Positions 43,126 to 57,163 of a stretch of 64,000 nucleotides of DNA are shown here, piece by piece. The stretch is from contig NZ_JARZAI010000013.1 in the NCBI RefSeq assembly GCF_029893355.1, positions 170,845-234,844 on the forward strand, read 5' to 3'. The notes beneath the pieces were generated by a model. The model had not been told where the DNA came from. It did no database searches and saw nothing but the letters and a program-made list of their open reading frames with translations. Each line of letters begins with the position of its first letter. The first letter of the stretch is position 1. The translations under genes were made by a program, and so were the position numbers. The stretch comes from Kitasatospora sp. MAA4. Lineage in GTDB: Bacteria; Actinomycetota; Actinomycetes; Streptomycetales; Streptomycetaceae.

Positions 43126-44010
43126 TCACTCCCGTCCCATATCGCGGTGCACCAGCACCGTTTCCACGCCATCGGCGATCAGACGCTTGGTCAACCGCTC
43201 CGACATGGCCACGCTGCGATGCTTGCCACCGGTGCAGCCTACGGCAAGCGTCATGTACCGCTTGCCCTCCCTGCGGTAACCCTCCGTGACAATTCGCAGC
43301 AGCTCAGCGTAGCCGTCCAGGAACTCCTTGGCCCCGGGCTGCTGGAACACGTAGTCGGCGACGTCGCTGTCCGTGCCGGTTCGGGCCCGCAGCTCCGGAA
43401 CCCAGTGCGGATTGGGCAGGAAGCGACAGTCCACCACCAGGTCGGCGTCGACCGGCAGCCCGTACTTGAAGCCGAAGGACATCACGGTGGCGCGCAGCTC
43501 GGGCTCGTCCCGGTCGGCGAACTGGGCGTCCAGCTTGGCCCGCAGCTGGTGGACGTTGAGGTCGGAGGTGTCGATCACCAGGTCGGCCTCGCCGCGCAGT
43601 TCGCGCAGCAGGTCGCGCTCCTGGGCGATGCCGTCCACGATCCGGCCGTCGCCCTGCAACGGGTGCGGCCGCCGCACACTCTCGAAGCGGCGCACCAGCG
43701 CGGCCTCGGAGGACTCCAGGTAGACCACCCGCAGCCGGATCCCGCGCTTCTCCAACTCCTCCAGCGAGGCCCGCAGATCGTCGAAGAACTGCCGGCCGCG
43801 GACGTCGACCACCACACCGATCCTGGCGACCGCGCCCTGCGAGCGGGCGCCGAGGTCGACCATGGTGGGGATGAGGGCCGGCGGCAGGTTGTCGACGACG
43901 AACCAGCCGAGGTCCTCCAGGCACTTGGCCGCGGTGCTGCGGCCGGCTCCGGACATGCCGGAGATGATCACCAGCTCCGGGGCGGTTTCTCCCACATCGG
44001 ACACTGTCAC
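43126..44010 (-). CDS. rapZ: RapZ/YvcJ nucleotide-binding protein
   Basis: A 294-residue RapZ-family protein. Walker A 'GMSGAGRST' is at residues 18-26. Walker-B-like 'GVVVDVRGRQFFDDLR' follows, and the C-terminal domain has 'FGFKYGLPVDADLVVDCRFLPNPHW' and 'VGCTGGKHRS', which bind nucleotide or sugar-phosphate ligands. In enterobacteria RapZ controls glmS mRNA through small RNAs; in actinobacteria its role is unsettled. GTG start, 59 bp after uvrC. Confidence 0.95.
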   Translation of the reverse strand: MTVSDVGETAPELVIISGMSGAGRSTAAKCLEDLGWFVVDNLPPALIPTMVDLGARSQGAVARIGVVVDVRGRQFFDDLRASLEELEKRGIRLRVVYLESSEAALVRRFESVRRPHPLQGDGRIVDGIAQERDLLRELRGEADLVIDTSDLNVHQLRAKLDAQFADRDEPELRATVMSFGFKYGLPVDADLVVDCRFLPNPHWVPELRARTGTDSDVADYVFQQPGAKEFLDGYAELLRIVTEGYRREGKRYMTLAVGCTGGKHRSVAMSERLTKRLIADGVETVLVHRDMGRE

Positions 44011-44069
44011 TTCGATTCCCCGCTCTCAGTGCTTCTCTACCAGTGGAGAACGCGCTCGGCCCCCGGCCG

Positions 44070-46115
44070 TCACGGTGTCTCCGGGTTCTGCCGGCCTTCT
44101 TCCAGCCGATCGGCGCTGTCTTCCATGATCTCGCCCGTCGCGGTGTTCACCGCGAATGCCGGAGATGGACGGGAGGACAACGCCGCGACAACAGTCTCCG
44201 CAGTGCGCCGACCGATCCCCGGGACCTCGCAGATCTCCTCGACCGTGGCGGCGCGCAGCTTCTTGACCGAGCCGAAGTGCTTGAGCAGCGCGGTGCGCCG
44301 GGTCTCGCCGAGCCCCGGCACCGCGTCCAGCCCGCCGCTGGTGAACCGCTTGGCGCGCTTGCTGCGCTGGTAGGTGATCGCGAAGCGGTGCGCCTCGTCG
44401 CGGACCCGCTGGAGCAGGTAGAGGCCCTCGCTGCTGCGCGGCAGCACGACCGGGTCGTCCTGGCCGGGGAGCCAGACCTCCTCCAGCCGCTTGGCCAGCC
44501 CGCAGAGCGCGACGTCGTCGATGCCCAGCTCGTCCAGCGCCCGGCGGGCGGCGGCGACCTGCGGCTGCCCGCCGTCGACCACCAGCAGCTGGGGCGGGTA
44601 GGCGAAGCGGCGCGGGCGGCCCGTCTCGGGGTCGACCGGGCCGTTCGGAGCGGGATCCTCCTCCTCGGGCACCGCCCACTCGCCGGTCTGCTCGCGCTCC
44701 TGGAGGTAGCGGCGGAACCGCCGGCTGATCACCTCGTGCATCGAGCGGACGTCGTCCTGTCCTTCGCTGCGTGAGATCTGCTCGCCTTCGGCAAGACCCT
44801 TGATCTGGAAGCGGCGGTACTCGCTCTTGCGGGCCAGGCCGTCCTCGAAGACCACCATCGAGGCCACCACGTCGTCACCCTGGAGGTGCGAGATGTCGAA
44901 GCACTCGATGCGCAGCGGGACGGAGTCGAGTTCCAGCGCGTCGGCGATCTCCTGAAGGGCCCGGCTACGGGTCGTCAGGTCCGAGGCGCGCTTGGTCTTG
45001 TGCAGCGCCAGCGCCTGCTGGGCGTTGCGCTGCACGGTGGCCATCAGGTCCTTCTTGTCGCCGCGCTGAGGGATCCTCAGGTCGACCTGGGCGCCGCGCA
45101 GGCCGGCCAGCCACTCGCGGACCGGGGCGACGGGCTCGGGCAGCGCGGGCACCAGCACCTCGCGCGGGACGGACTCGGCGGTGCCGCCGTAGAGCTGCTG
45201 GAGGGCGTGCTCGACCAGGGCCGCGGTGTCCACGTCCTCGACCTTGTCAGTGACCCAGCCGCGCTGGCCGCGCACCCTGCCGCCGCGGACGTGGAAGATC
45301 TGGACGGCGGCCTCCAGCTCGTCCTCGGCCAGGGCCAGCAGGTCGGCGTCGGTGCCGTCGGCGAGCACCACGGCGTTCTTCTCCATCGCGCGCTTGAGCG
45401 CCTCGATGTCGTCGCGCAGCCGGGCCGCCTTCTCGTACTCCAGTTCGGCCGCCGCCTCGCGCATGCCGTCCTCCAGACGGCGCAGGTGGTTGCCCGTGCG
45501 CCCGGCCATGAAGTCGCAGAACTCCTCGGCCAGCTCCAGGTGCTCCTGCGGCGAGACCCGGCCGACGCAGGGGGCCGCGCACTTGCCGATGTAGCCCAGC
45601 AGGCAGGGCCGGCCGACCTGCTGGGCGCGCTTGAAGACGCCGTTGGAGCAGGTGCGCACCGGGAAGACCCGCAGCAGCAGGTCGACGGTCTCGCGGATCG
45701 CCCAGGCGTGCCCGTACGGGCCGAAGTAGCGCACGCCCTTCTTGTGCGCCCCGCGCATCACCTGGACCCGGGGGAACTCCTCGTTGAGGGTGACCGCGAG
45801 CTCCGGGTAGCTCTTGTCGTCGCGGTACTTCACGTTGAAGCGCGGGTCGTACTCCTTGATCCAGGAGTACTCCAGCTGGAGCGCCTCGACCTCGGTGCCG
45901 ACCACCGTCCACTCCACCGAGGCCGCGGTGGTGACCATCGTCGCGGTGCGCGGGTGCAGGTTCGCGATGTCCTGGAAGTACGAGGAGAGCCGCGGGCGCA
46001 GGCTCTTCGCCTTGCCGACGTAGATCACCCGGCCGTGGGCGTCCCGGAACCGGTACACCCCGGGCGAGATGGGAATCGCCCCGGGTGCCGGACGGTAGGT
46101 GGACGGGTCAGCCAT
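44070..46115 (-). CDS. uvrC: Excinuclease ABC subunit C
   Basis: A 681-residue nuclease making both incisions in nucleotide excision repair. The GIY-YIG domain is at about 14-95 ('SPGVYRFRDAHGRVIYVGKAKSL'). The cysteine cluster region is 'CSNGVFKRAQQVGRPCLLGYIGKCAAPCVG', the UVR motif is near 215, the RNase-H-like domain carries 'IECFDISHLQGDDVVASMVVFEDG', and tandem helix-hairpin-helix motifs end the protein. ATG at 46115 with GAGGGGG. Confidence 0.98.
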   Translation of the reverse strand: MADPSTYRPAPGAIPISPGVYRFRDAHGRVIYVGKAKSLRPRLSSYFQDIANLHPRTATMVTTAASVEWTVVGTEVEALQLEYSWIKEYDPRFNVKYRDDKSYPELAVTLNEEFPRVQVMRGAHKKGVRYFGPYGHAWAIRETVDLLLRVFPVRTCSNGVFKRAQQVGRPCLLGYIGKCAAPCVGRVSPQEHLELAEEFCDFMAGRTGNHLRRLEDGMREAAAELEYEKAARLRDDIEALKRAMEKNAVVLADGTDADLLALAEDELEAAVQIFHVRGGRVRGQRGWVTDKVEDVDTAALVEHALQQLYGGTAESVPREVLVPALPEPVAPVREWLAGLRGAQVDLRIPQRGDKKDLMATVQRNAQQALALHKTKRASDLTTRSRALQEIADALELDSVPLRIECFDISHLQGDDVVASMVVFEDGLARKSEYRRFQIKGLAEGEQISRSEGQDDVRSMHEVISRRFRRYLQEREQTGEWAVPEEEDPAPNGPVDPETGRPRRFAYPPQLLVVDGGQPQVAAARRALDELGIDDVALCGLAKRLEEVWLPGQDDPVVLPRSSEGLYLLQRVRDEAHRFAITYQRSKRAKRFTSGGLDAVPGLGETRRTALLKHFGSVKKLRAATVEEICEVPGIGRRTAETVVAALSSRPSPAFAVNTATGEIMEDSADRLEEGRQNPETP

Positions 46116-46191
46116 GTCGGTCCCCCTCGTGCGGCTGTGACACCGCAAACCCTAGCGCTCTGCGCCACCGCCCGGAGGGGACACCCGCAGG

Positions 46192-46647
46192 TCAGGTGGT
46201 GACCTGGAATGCGCCGTTCGTCACGGTGACCTGGTACTCCGGCAGCGGGGTCGGCGCGGGGCCGTCCGCGACGGAGCCGTCGGTGATGTTGAACCTGCTG
46301 CCGTGGCACGGGCACTGGATCACGTTGTTGGCCACCTGGTCGACCAGGCAGCCCGCGTGGGTGCAGGTGGCACTGAAGCTCTTGTACTGCCCGGCGGTCG
46401 GCTGGGTGACCACGATCTTCTGGTCCCGGTAGACCTTGCCGCCGCCGACCGGCACGTCCGCCACCGCGCCGACCGTGACCGGGGTGGCCTTCGCCGTGGA
46501 CTGGGCGTCGGTCGAGCCGCCGGCGCCGGACCCGCCGGAGCTGGAGCAGCCGGCCACACCGAGCGTGGCACCGCCTGCGGCGAGCACAGCGGCGCCGCAG
46601 AGAAGGGTGCGGCGGGTGGTGGCGGGGCGGTCGGCGGCCTCGGACAC
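46192..46647 (-). CDS. Tat-exported Rieske [2Fe-2S] lipoprotein
   Basis: A 151-residue protein with twin arginines (Arg12-Arg13 in TTRRTLL), a hydrophobic stretch and a lipobox ending at Cys34 (VAGC), so it should be folded in the cytoplasm and exported as a lipoprotein. The Rieske fold has Cys95/His97 (CTH) and Cys112/His115 (CPCH), with Cys100 and Cys114 placed for a disulfide as in bc1-type proteins. GTG start with AGGAG. It lies between uvrC and uvrA; redox partner unknown. Confidence 0.92.
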   Translation of the reverse strand: MSEAADRPATTRRTLLCGAAVLAAGGATLGVAGCSSSGGSGAGGSTDAQSTAKATPVTVGAVADVPVGGGKVYRDQKIVVTQPTAGQYKSFSATCTHAGCLVDQVANNVIQCPCHGSRFNITDGSVADGPAPTPLPEYQVTVTNGAFQVTT

Positions 46648-46748
46648 GATGCGCTCCTGGAATGCGAGACGACGGATGGTCGGCCCGCAGTCTAACCACG
46701 CTGCATGAGCCCGGGGGCGCGCTTGCACGCCGCCCCCGGGCCGCACGC

Positions 46749-49655
<2,907 letters not shown>

Positions 49656-49965
49656 TGCTACTGGCGCCTTTCTCCGGGAATGGGCTGCTGGGAGGGTAAC
49701 GAGCGAGATGGGGGGTTTTCTTCCGGCTTCTGCCAGCTTCCTCCGGCTTCGACGCCCAGCGTATAGCTCAGGCGTTCGATTATCGACCTTGTCCAGCCGG
49801 AACCACCTGAACGAGTGAAGCCCCACTCTGCGGCCCCATCCGGTCTGCCGCGAAACGCCCTGTTCAGCGCCTCGATGGGCGATAGCCTCGCCAGAGAGCC
49901 TGAACCCCAAGTGTCCAACGAGCCCGCGCCGTCCAGGCAACGCTCACATCACCGGAGGCCCAGAG
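49656..49965. other. Divergent intergenic region, 310 bp
   Basis: Between uvrA (minus) and the MDMPI-fold gene (plus). It must hold both promoters. I looked for an actinobacterial LexA box (CGAAC-N4-GTTCG type) and saw none. A near-palindrome TCGAT-N-ATCGA around 49780 is the only symmetric element noted. Confidence 0.45.
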
Positions 49966-50727
49966 ATGACCGACCTGCGAGCCGACTCGGCCTTCGCCAC
50001 CCGCACCCTGCGGACCGTGGCCGAGAGCACCGACCACCTGCTGCGCACGGCCGCCGCACTCTCACCCGACGCTGTCGCGGCCCCCAGCGCGCTGCCCGGC
50101 TGGTCCCGCGGCCACGTGCTGGCCCACGTCAGCCGCAACGCGGACTCGCTGATCAACCTGCTGGAGAGCGCCCGCACCGGCCGCGACATCCCGCAGTACG
50201 CGAGCGAGAGCGCCCGCGACGAGGGCATCGAAGCGGGCGCCGGGCGCCCGCTCGCCGAGCAGCTGGAGGACCTGCGCGACTCCGCCGAGCGCCTGGCCGC
50301 CGCCGCGGCCACGCTGCCCGAGGACGCCTGGTCGGCGCAGCTGCGGCACCGGCACGGCTACCTCTTCCCCGCCGCCGAGCTGCCCTGGAAGCGCCTGGAG
50401 GAGCTCGAGTACCACCACGTCGACCTGGACGCCGGCTACACCCCGGCGCACTGGCCCGCCGAGTTCGCCGTCGTCGAGTTCGGCAAGCTGACCGACGCCT
50501 TCGCCGAGCGCACCGAGCTCCCGGCCCTGGAGCTGGTCAGCGAGGACACCGCGGACCGCGCCCGGCTCGGCGAGGGCGCCCCGCAGCTGGTGGTCGAGGG
50601 CCCGGTGCGCGCGCTGACCGCCTGGCTCTCCGGCCGCTCGGACGGCGACGGCCTCCAGGTGCACCGCGACGGCGTCCAGCTCACCGACCCGCGCACCGCC
50701 CTGCCGAAGCTCCCCCCGATGAGGTGA
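49966..50727 (+). CDS. Maleylpyruvate isomerase family (mycothiol-dependent, DinB-like) protein
   Basis: A 253-residue protein of the MDMPI family. The N-terminal four-helix DinB-like domain has 'ALPGWSRGHVLAHVSRNADSL' with a metal-ligand His and a later 'LEYHHVDLDAGY' with His-x3-Asp. The C-terminal part ends with 'VRALTAWLSGRSDGDGLQVHRDG'. Homologues use mycothiol as cofactor; the substrate here is unknown. GGAGG upstream of the ATG. Next gene 53 bp downstream. Confidence 0.9.
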   Translation: MTDLRADSAFATRTLRTVAESTDHLLRTAAALSPDAVAAPSALPGWSRGHVLAHVSRNADSLINLLESARTGRDIPQYASESARDEGIEAGAGRPLAEQLEDLRDSAERLAAAAATLPEDAWSAQLRHRHGYLFPAAELPWKRLEELEYHHVDLDAGYTPAHWPAEFAVVEFGKLTDAFAERTELPALELVSEDTADRARLGEGAPQLVVEGPVRALTAWLSGRSDGDGLQVHRDGVQLTDPRTALPKLPPMR

Positions 50728-50780
50728 GGAGTCACGATGGTAGGAGCGACCGGCAGTACGACACCAGAGGAGCAAGTCCC

Positions 50781-51434
50781 TTGAGCTACCACGGAGCGGT
50801 CAGGGTCGGCGGCCCGCCGGACGTCCGCGAACTCGCGCACCTGATCATCACCAAGGTCGCGGTCGGCCCGTTCGACAACAACGCCTACCTGCTGCGCTGC
50901 CGGGCCACCGACGAGCAGCTGCTGATCGACGCGGCCGCCGACGCCCCGGCCCTGCTGGAGACGGTCGGCCCCCAGCTGGCCACGGTGGTCACCACACACC
51001 GCCACCAGGACCACTGGGACGCGCTGGCCGAGGTGGTCGCCGCCACCGGCGCCCGGACCGCGGCCGGACGCTTCGACGCCGAGGCCATCCCGGTCCCCAC
51101 CGACCTCCTGCTCTCCGACGGCGACACCCTGCGGGTGGGCGCGGTCGAGCTGACGGTCCGCCACCTGGTGGGCCACACCCCGGGCGCGATCGTGCTGATC
51201 TACGACGACCCGGAGGGCCACCCGCACGTCTTCACCGGCGACTGCCTGTTCCCAGGCGGCGTCGGGAACACCTTCAAGGACCCGAAGGCCTTCCAGAGCC
51301 TCTACCGGGACGTCACCACCAAGATCTTCGACGTGCTCCCGGACGAGTCCTGGGTCTACCCCGGCCACGGCAAGGACACCACGCTGGGCGCCGAGCGCCC
51401 CCAGCTCGGCGCCTGGCTGGAACGCGGCTGGTAG
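50781..51434 (+). CDS. Metallo-beta-lactamase-fold hydrolase
   Basis: A 217-residue MBL-fold protein. The metal motif 'THRHQDHWD' gives His73, His75, Asp77 and His78; further ligands are His in 'LVGHTPGA', Asp in 'FTGDCLF' and His in 'YPGHG'. It resembles glyoxalase-II-like hydrolases. The start is a TTG at 50781, preceded by GAGGAG, giving 'MSYHGAVRV', which matches the N-terminus expected for this group; no ATG or GTG fits. Its pairing with an MDMPI-fold gene hints at thiol-adduct metabolism (inference). Confidence 0.92.
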   Translation: MSYHGAVRVGGPPDVRELAHLIITKVAVGPFDNNAYLLRCRATDEQLLIDAAADAPALLETVGPQLATVVTTHRHQDHWDALAEVVAATGARTAAGRFDAEAIPVPTDLLLSDGDTLRVGAVELTVRHLVGHTPGAIVLIYDDPEGHPHVFTGDCLFPGGVGNTFKDPKAFQSLYRDVTTKIFDVLPDESWVYPGHGKDTTLGAERPQLGAWLERGW

Positions 51435-51458
51435 CCCGCACACCCCCGTGAACACGGA

Positions 51459-51491
51459 AGAGCCCGGCCCCCGCAAGGGGAGCCGGGCTCT
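51459..51491. terminator. Bulged stem-loop between MBL and cold-shock genes
   Basis: A 10-bp stem (51459-51468 with 51482-51491) plus an inner CCCC/GGGG stem, separated by a single-A bulge, GCAA loop. It lies between convergent genes. Confidence 0.75.
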
Positions 51492-51523
51492 GTTCATTCC
51501 GGGTTCAAACCGACCTGAGCAGG

Positions 51524-51727
51524 TCAGATGACGCGGATGTTCTCCGCCTGCGGGCCCTTCTGGCCCTGCGTGACGTCGAACTCGACCTTCTGGCCCTCGA
51601 GGAGCTCGCGGAAGCCCTGCGCGGCGATGTTCGAGTAGTGAGCGAACACGTCAGCGCCGCCACCGTCCTGCTCGATGAAGCCGAAGCCCTTCTCGGCGTT
51701 GAACCACTTCACGGTACCGGTAGCCAT
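51524..51727 (-). CDS. Cold-shock domain protein (CspA family)
   Basis: A 67-residue single cold-shock domain. RNP1 'KGFGFIEQ' and RNP2 'DVFAHYSNI' are both present. It binds single-stranded RNA/DNA as a chaperone. The GAAGGAG 6 nt before the ATG at 51727 is close to ideal. Such small Csp proteins are abundant in streptomycetes, with several paralogues per genome. Confidence 0.96.
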   Translation of the reverse strand: MATGTVKWFNAEKGFGFIEQDGGGADVFAHYSNIAAQGFRELLEGQKVEFDVTQGQKGPQAENIRVI

Positions 51728-51961
51728 ATTTTTCTCCTTCTCAGGGAAGTGCTCGGGTATCGCACGGTGCGAAACCCGGAGGTGATCGCCTGGTCCGGAG
51801 AGGCGCTGAACAGCAAGAACGCCCGCGGCAATGTCACCGCGGACGAACAGACTTCGGAACCACGACTGCTTGATCACTACGCTACTCCTTGTCCGGCCCC
51901 CCGGCTAGGCAATAGCCCACCTCGGTCGTCAGAGCGCCATCAGGATCGCCCGCCAATCGGC

Positions 51962-52930
51962 CTACCGGGCCGCCTCGACGGCCTGCTGATGCCTCTTCGA
52001 GGCGACCAGGCTGGTGACCGTGGTGACCGCCAGGACCAGCACGATGAAGCCCAGCGAGAACGGGATGCCGATCTGCGGGACGTGCACCCCGCTCTCGTGC
52101 AGGGCGTGCAGCACCAGCTTGACGCCGATGAAACCGAGGATCACCGAGAGCCCGTAGGAGAGGTGGACCAGCTTCTTCAGCAGTCCGCCGATCAGGAAGT
52201 ACAGCTGACGCAGCCCCATCAGGGCGAAGGCGTTGGCGGTGAAGACGATGTACGGCTCCTGGGTGAGGCCGAAGATCGCGGGGATCGAGTCCAGCGCGAA
52301 GAGCACGTCGGTGGTGCCGATGGCCAGCATCACGATCAGCATCGGCGTCATCAGCCGGCGACCGTTCTCCCGGACGAAGAGCAGGGTGCCGTGGTAGACG
52401 TCGGTCGAGGGCACCCGCCGCTCGATGGCCCTGAGCAGGCGGTTCTCCTCGAACTCTTCCTCCTCCTGGTCGGCCCCGGCCTCCTTGATGAGCTTCCAGG
52501 CGGTCCAGACCAGGAACGCTCCGAAGAGGTAGAAGACCCAGGAGAAGGTGGTGACCAGGGCGGCGCCGCCGGCGATGAAGACCGCGCGCAGTACCAGGGC
52601 GATGATCACACCGACCATCAGCACACGCTGCTGGTAGATCCGCGGCACGGCGAACTTGCCCATGATCAGGATGAAGACGAAGAGGTTGTCGACGCTCAGC
52701 GACTTCTCGGTGATGTAGCCGGCGAGGAACTCACCGGACGGCTGCGAGCCGTACTGCCACCACAGGAAACCGCCGAAGATCAGCGCCAGGACCACCCAGA
52801 CCACGGTCCAGGCGCCGGCCTCCTTGAGCGAAACCTCGTGCGGCTTGCGTCCTCCGATGAAGAAATCGGCGGTGACGAGTGCGGTCAGCACTGCGATGGT
52901 GGTGATCCACAGGGTCAGGGAAACGTCCAC
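51962..52930 (-). CDS. TerC-family integral membrane protein
   Basis: A 322-residue protein with about eight membrane helices. The TerC hallmarks 'YITEKSLSVDNLFVFILIM' (about 77-95) and 'LFALDSIPAIFGLTQEPYIVFTANAFALMGLRQLYF' region are conserved, with acidic residues inside helices suggesting metal transport or export. TerC proteins are linked to tellurite and metal stress and to metalation of exported enzymes. GTG at 52930 with GGAG. A TerD-family gene lies upstream. Confidence 0.93.
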   Translation of the reverse strand: MDVSLTLWITTIAVLTALVTADFFIGGRKPHEVSLKEAGAWTVVWVVLALIFGGFLWWQYGSQPSGEFLAGYITEKSLSVDNLFVFILIMGKFAVPRIYQQRVLMVGVIIALVLRAVFIAGGAALVTTFSWVFYLFGAFLVWTAWKLIKEAGADQEEEEFEENRLLRAIERRVPSTDVYHGTLLFVRENGRRLMTPMLIVMLAIGTTDVLFALDSIPAIFGLTQEPYIVFTANAFALMGLRQLYFLIGGLLKKLVHLSYGLSVILGFIGVKLVLHALHESGVHVPQIGIPFSLGFIVLVLAVTTVTSLVASKRHQQAVEAAR

Positions 52931-53140
52931 TTGCTGCTCCTCCGGCAGGTCGGCGGGACATGCGTCCGGCTGCCGGAGGTCTCTTCCGCCCCTGCCTGAG
53001 CAGGGACCGGTGAACCCGGGTGGACCGACTGAGCGGTCACCGTGCTGACGGGAGCACCGTAAGGGGAATACTCCCCTCCGATTCACAAGAAGAGTACCAG
53101 GGAGCACCAAGAGAAGGTAAAGAGATCTTTCTGCTGCCCC

Positions 53141-53722
53141 TTACAGGAACGGCTCGATCGCGGGCAGCAGGTCCTGGAAGGTGCGAGCCGTGGCCGGCGC
53201 GCCGATCGCCCGCATCCCCCAGCCGCCGGCCTCGTCGCGGAAGACCTTGGCCATGATCTGGCCGGTGTGCGCGCCGCCGCCGTCCAGCTCGTAGCGGGCC
53301 AGCTCCTGGTCGGTGAGCTCGTCGACCAGTCGGCAGTGGGCGTGCCGCACCTCGGCGAAGGTCTGCCCGGTGTAGGAGCTGACGGTGAAGACCACCTGGG
53401 TGATCTGCGCGGGGATCCGGGTCAGGTCGACCACGATCGACTCGTCGTCGCCGCCCGCGCCGGCCCCTCCGACCAGGTTGTCCCCGGTGTGCCGGATCGA
53501 GCCGTCCTTGCTCACCAGCTGCTGGAAGAAGACCACGTCCGCCGGGGTCCGCTCGGCGTAGAGCAGCGCGGAGGCGTCCAGGTCGATCTGCCGGGTGCGG
53601 GTGCCGAACAGCCCGCGCTTGGGGGCCGCCCGCCAGCCAAGGCCCATCCGGACCACGCTCAACGATTCACCCGAGGCCTTGCGCAGGCTGACCTGCTGAC
53701 CCTTGGCCAGATTCACCGACAC
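53141..53722 (-). CDS. TerD-family stress protein
   Basis: A 193-residue TerD-type calcium-binding fold protein. 'MGLGWRAAP' near residue 30, 'IDLDASALLY', 'TGDNLVGGAGAGGDDESIVVDL' (the acidic Ca-binding loop) and 'FTVSSYTGQTFAEVRHAHCRLVD' are family hallmarks. TerD proteins accompany tellurite and general stress resistance and, in streptomycetes, differentiation. GTG at 53722 with GAGAGGA. TerC is the next gene downstream, 210 bp away. Confidence 0.93.
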   Translation of the reverse strand: MSVNLAKGQQVSLRKASGESLSVVRMGLGWRAAPKRGLFGTRTRQIDLDASALLYAERTPADVVFFQQLVSKDGSIRHTGDNLVGGAGAGGDDESIVVDLTRIPAQITQVVFTVSSYTGQTFAEVRHAHCRLVDELTDQELARYELDGGGAHTGQIMAKVFRDEAGGWGMRAIGAPATARTFQDLLPAIEPFL

Positions 53723-53929
53723 GGTGCTGTCCTCTCTCTTCGTCCGGCGTCCGCTGTTAAACGTGCGCCGACCACGATTCGGATCACCCCGGTGCCGTCC
53801 CCCGGCTGAGGCCCCCTGTTGGTGTGGGTCCAACTCGACGTCTGTCTCGTACCCGCCCCAAGCCTAGGGCCTGCCAGGGGCCCGGACCAGGGACGGCCGG
53901 ACCGCTGACAGGCCCGGACGGGCGCCGGC

Positions 53930-56020
<2,091 letters not shown>

Positions 56021-56049
56021 GGATCAACCGTACGACCCGGCACTGACAA

Positions 56050-57126
56050 TCAGGCGGTCTTCGCGCTGTCGCGGGCCAGCGCGACGAGCCGGGAGATCGC
56101 CCGCAGGTACTTCTTGCGGTAGCCGCCGCGCAGCATCTCCTCGGAGAAGACCTGGTCGAAGGGGATGCCGGAGGCGGTGATCGGCAGCTCGCGGTCGTAC
56201 ATCCGGTCCGCCAGGACGACCAGGCGCAGCGCGGTGGACTGGTCGGTGACCGGCTGCACGCCGCGCAGGAAGACCGCGTGGACGTCGTCCAGCAGCGCGC
56301 CGTACCGGCTGGGGTGCACCGCCGAGAGGTGCGTCAGCAGGTCGCCGAAGTCGTCGTAGGAGGCGCCGGGGGCGGCGGCCGCGGCGGCCTGGACGGCCTC
56401 GTCGGTGTACGGCGGCGGGGCGGCCGGCAGGCCGCGGTGGCGGTAGTCCTGGCCGTCGATGCGCAGCGGGCGGAAGTGCGCGGACAGGCCCTGGATCTCG
56501 CGCAGGAAGTCGGTGGCGGCGAACCGGCCCTCACCCAGCTTCTCCGGCAGGGTGTTGGAGGTGGCGGCCAGCTTGACCCCGGCGTCCACCAGGCGGCCGA
56601 GCAGCGTGGAGACCAGCACGGTGTCGCCCGGGTCGTCCAGCTCGAACTCGTCGATGCAGAGCAGGCTGTGCCCGGAGAGCGTCTGCACGGCCTGCTGGAA
56701 GCCGAGCGCGCCGACCAGGTTGGTCAGCTCCACGAAGGTCCCGAAGGCCTTCGGCCCGGGGGCGGCGTGCCAGAGCGAGGCCAGCAGGTGGGTCTTGCCG
56801 ACGCCGTAGCCGCCGTCCAGGTAGACCCCGGACGGGCCGGCCGGTGCTGCGGCGGCGCGGCGGAACCAGCCGCGCTTGGCGCTCACCGGGGCGTTCAGCG
56901 AGGCCGCGAACTCCTCCAGCACCCGCACCGCCTCGTACTGGCTCGGCTGCGTGGTGTCCGGCAGGTACGAGCCGAAACTCACCCCCGCGAAGCGCGGCGG
57001 CGGGACCATCTCGGCCACCAGGCGCTCGGCCGGTACCACCGGGCGGCGGTCGGTCAACGCGACCGGCGCGCCGGTCCGGGAGGGCGCTGCGGGAGCTATG
57101 GCGTCGGTGTCTGAGGCTGCGGGCAC
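56050..57126 (-). CDS. zapE: ZapE/AFG1-like ATPase
   Basis: A 358-residue P-loop ATPase of the ZapE/AFG1 family. Walker A 'GGYGVGKTH' is at residues 105-113, Walker B 'LLCIDEFELDDPGD' near 164, and 'ATSNTLPEKLGEGRF' is a sensor-like block. In E. coli ZapE affects the Z-ring; in actinobacteria the role is less clear. The GTG at 57126 is chosen because TAGGCT lies 8 nt upstream, which would make the mRNA leaderless. The frame extends to 57171, but that part would overlap the divergent gene. Confidence 0.88.
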   Translation of the reverse strand: MPAASDTDAIAPAAPSRTGAPVALTDRRPVVPAERLVAEMVPPPRFAGVSFGSYLPDTTQPSQYEAVRVLEEFAASLNAPVSAKRGWFRRAAAAPAGPSGVYLDGGYGVGKTHLLASLWHAAPGPKAFGTFVELTNLVGALGFQQAVQTLSGHSLLCIDEFELDDPGDTVLVSTLLGRLVDAGVKLAATSNTLPEKLGEGRFAATDFLREIQGLSAHFRPLRIDGQDYRHRGLPAAPPPYTDEAVQAAAAAAPGASYDDFGDLLTHLSAVHPSRYGALLDDVHAVFLRGVQPVTDQSTALRLVVLADRMYDRELPITASGIPFDQVFSEEMLRGGYRKKYLRAISRLVALARDSAKTA

Positions 57127-57134
57127 GGTAATAA

Positions 57135-57140
57135 AGCCTA
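57135..57140 (-). promoter_or_regulatory. -10 element TAGGCT of zapE-uvrB
   Basis: On the minus strand TAGGCT ends 8 nt before the GTG at 57126, with no ribosome site between, consistent with a leaderless transcript. Confidence 0.45.
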
Positions 57141-57163
57141 CGCGCCGTGGAAGACTCGCAGAC

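Noticed and set aside
49775..49800. LexA/SOS box upstream of uvrA
   Set aside because: The symmetric element TCGAT-N-ATCGA does not match the actinobacterial CGAAC-N4-GTTCG pattern.
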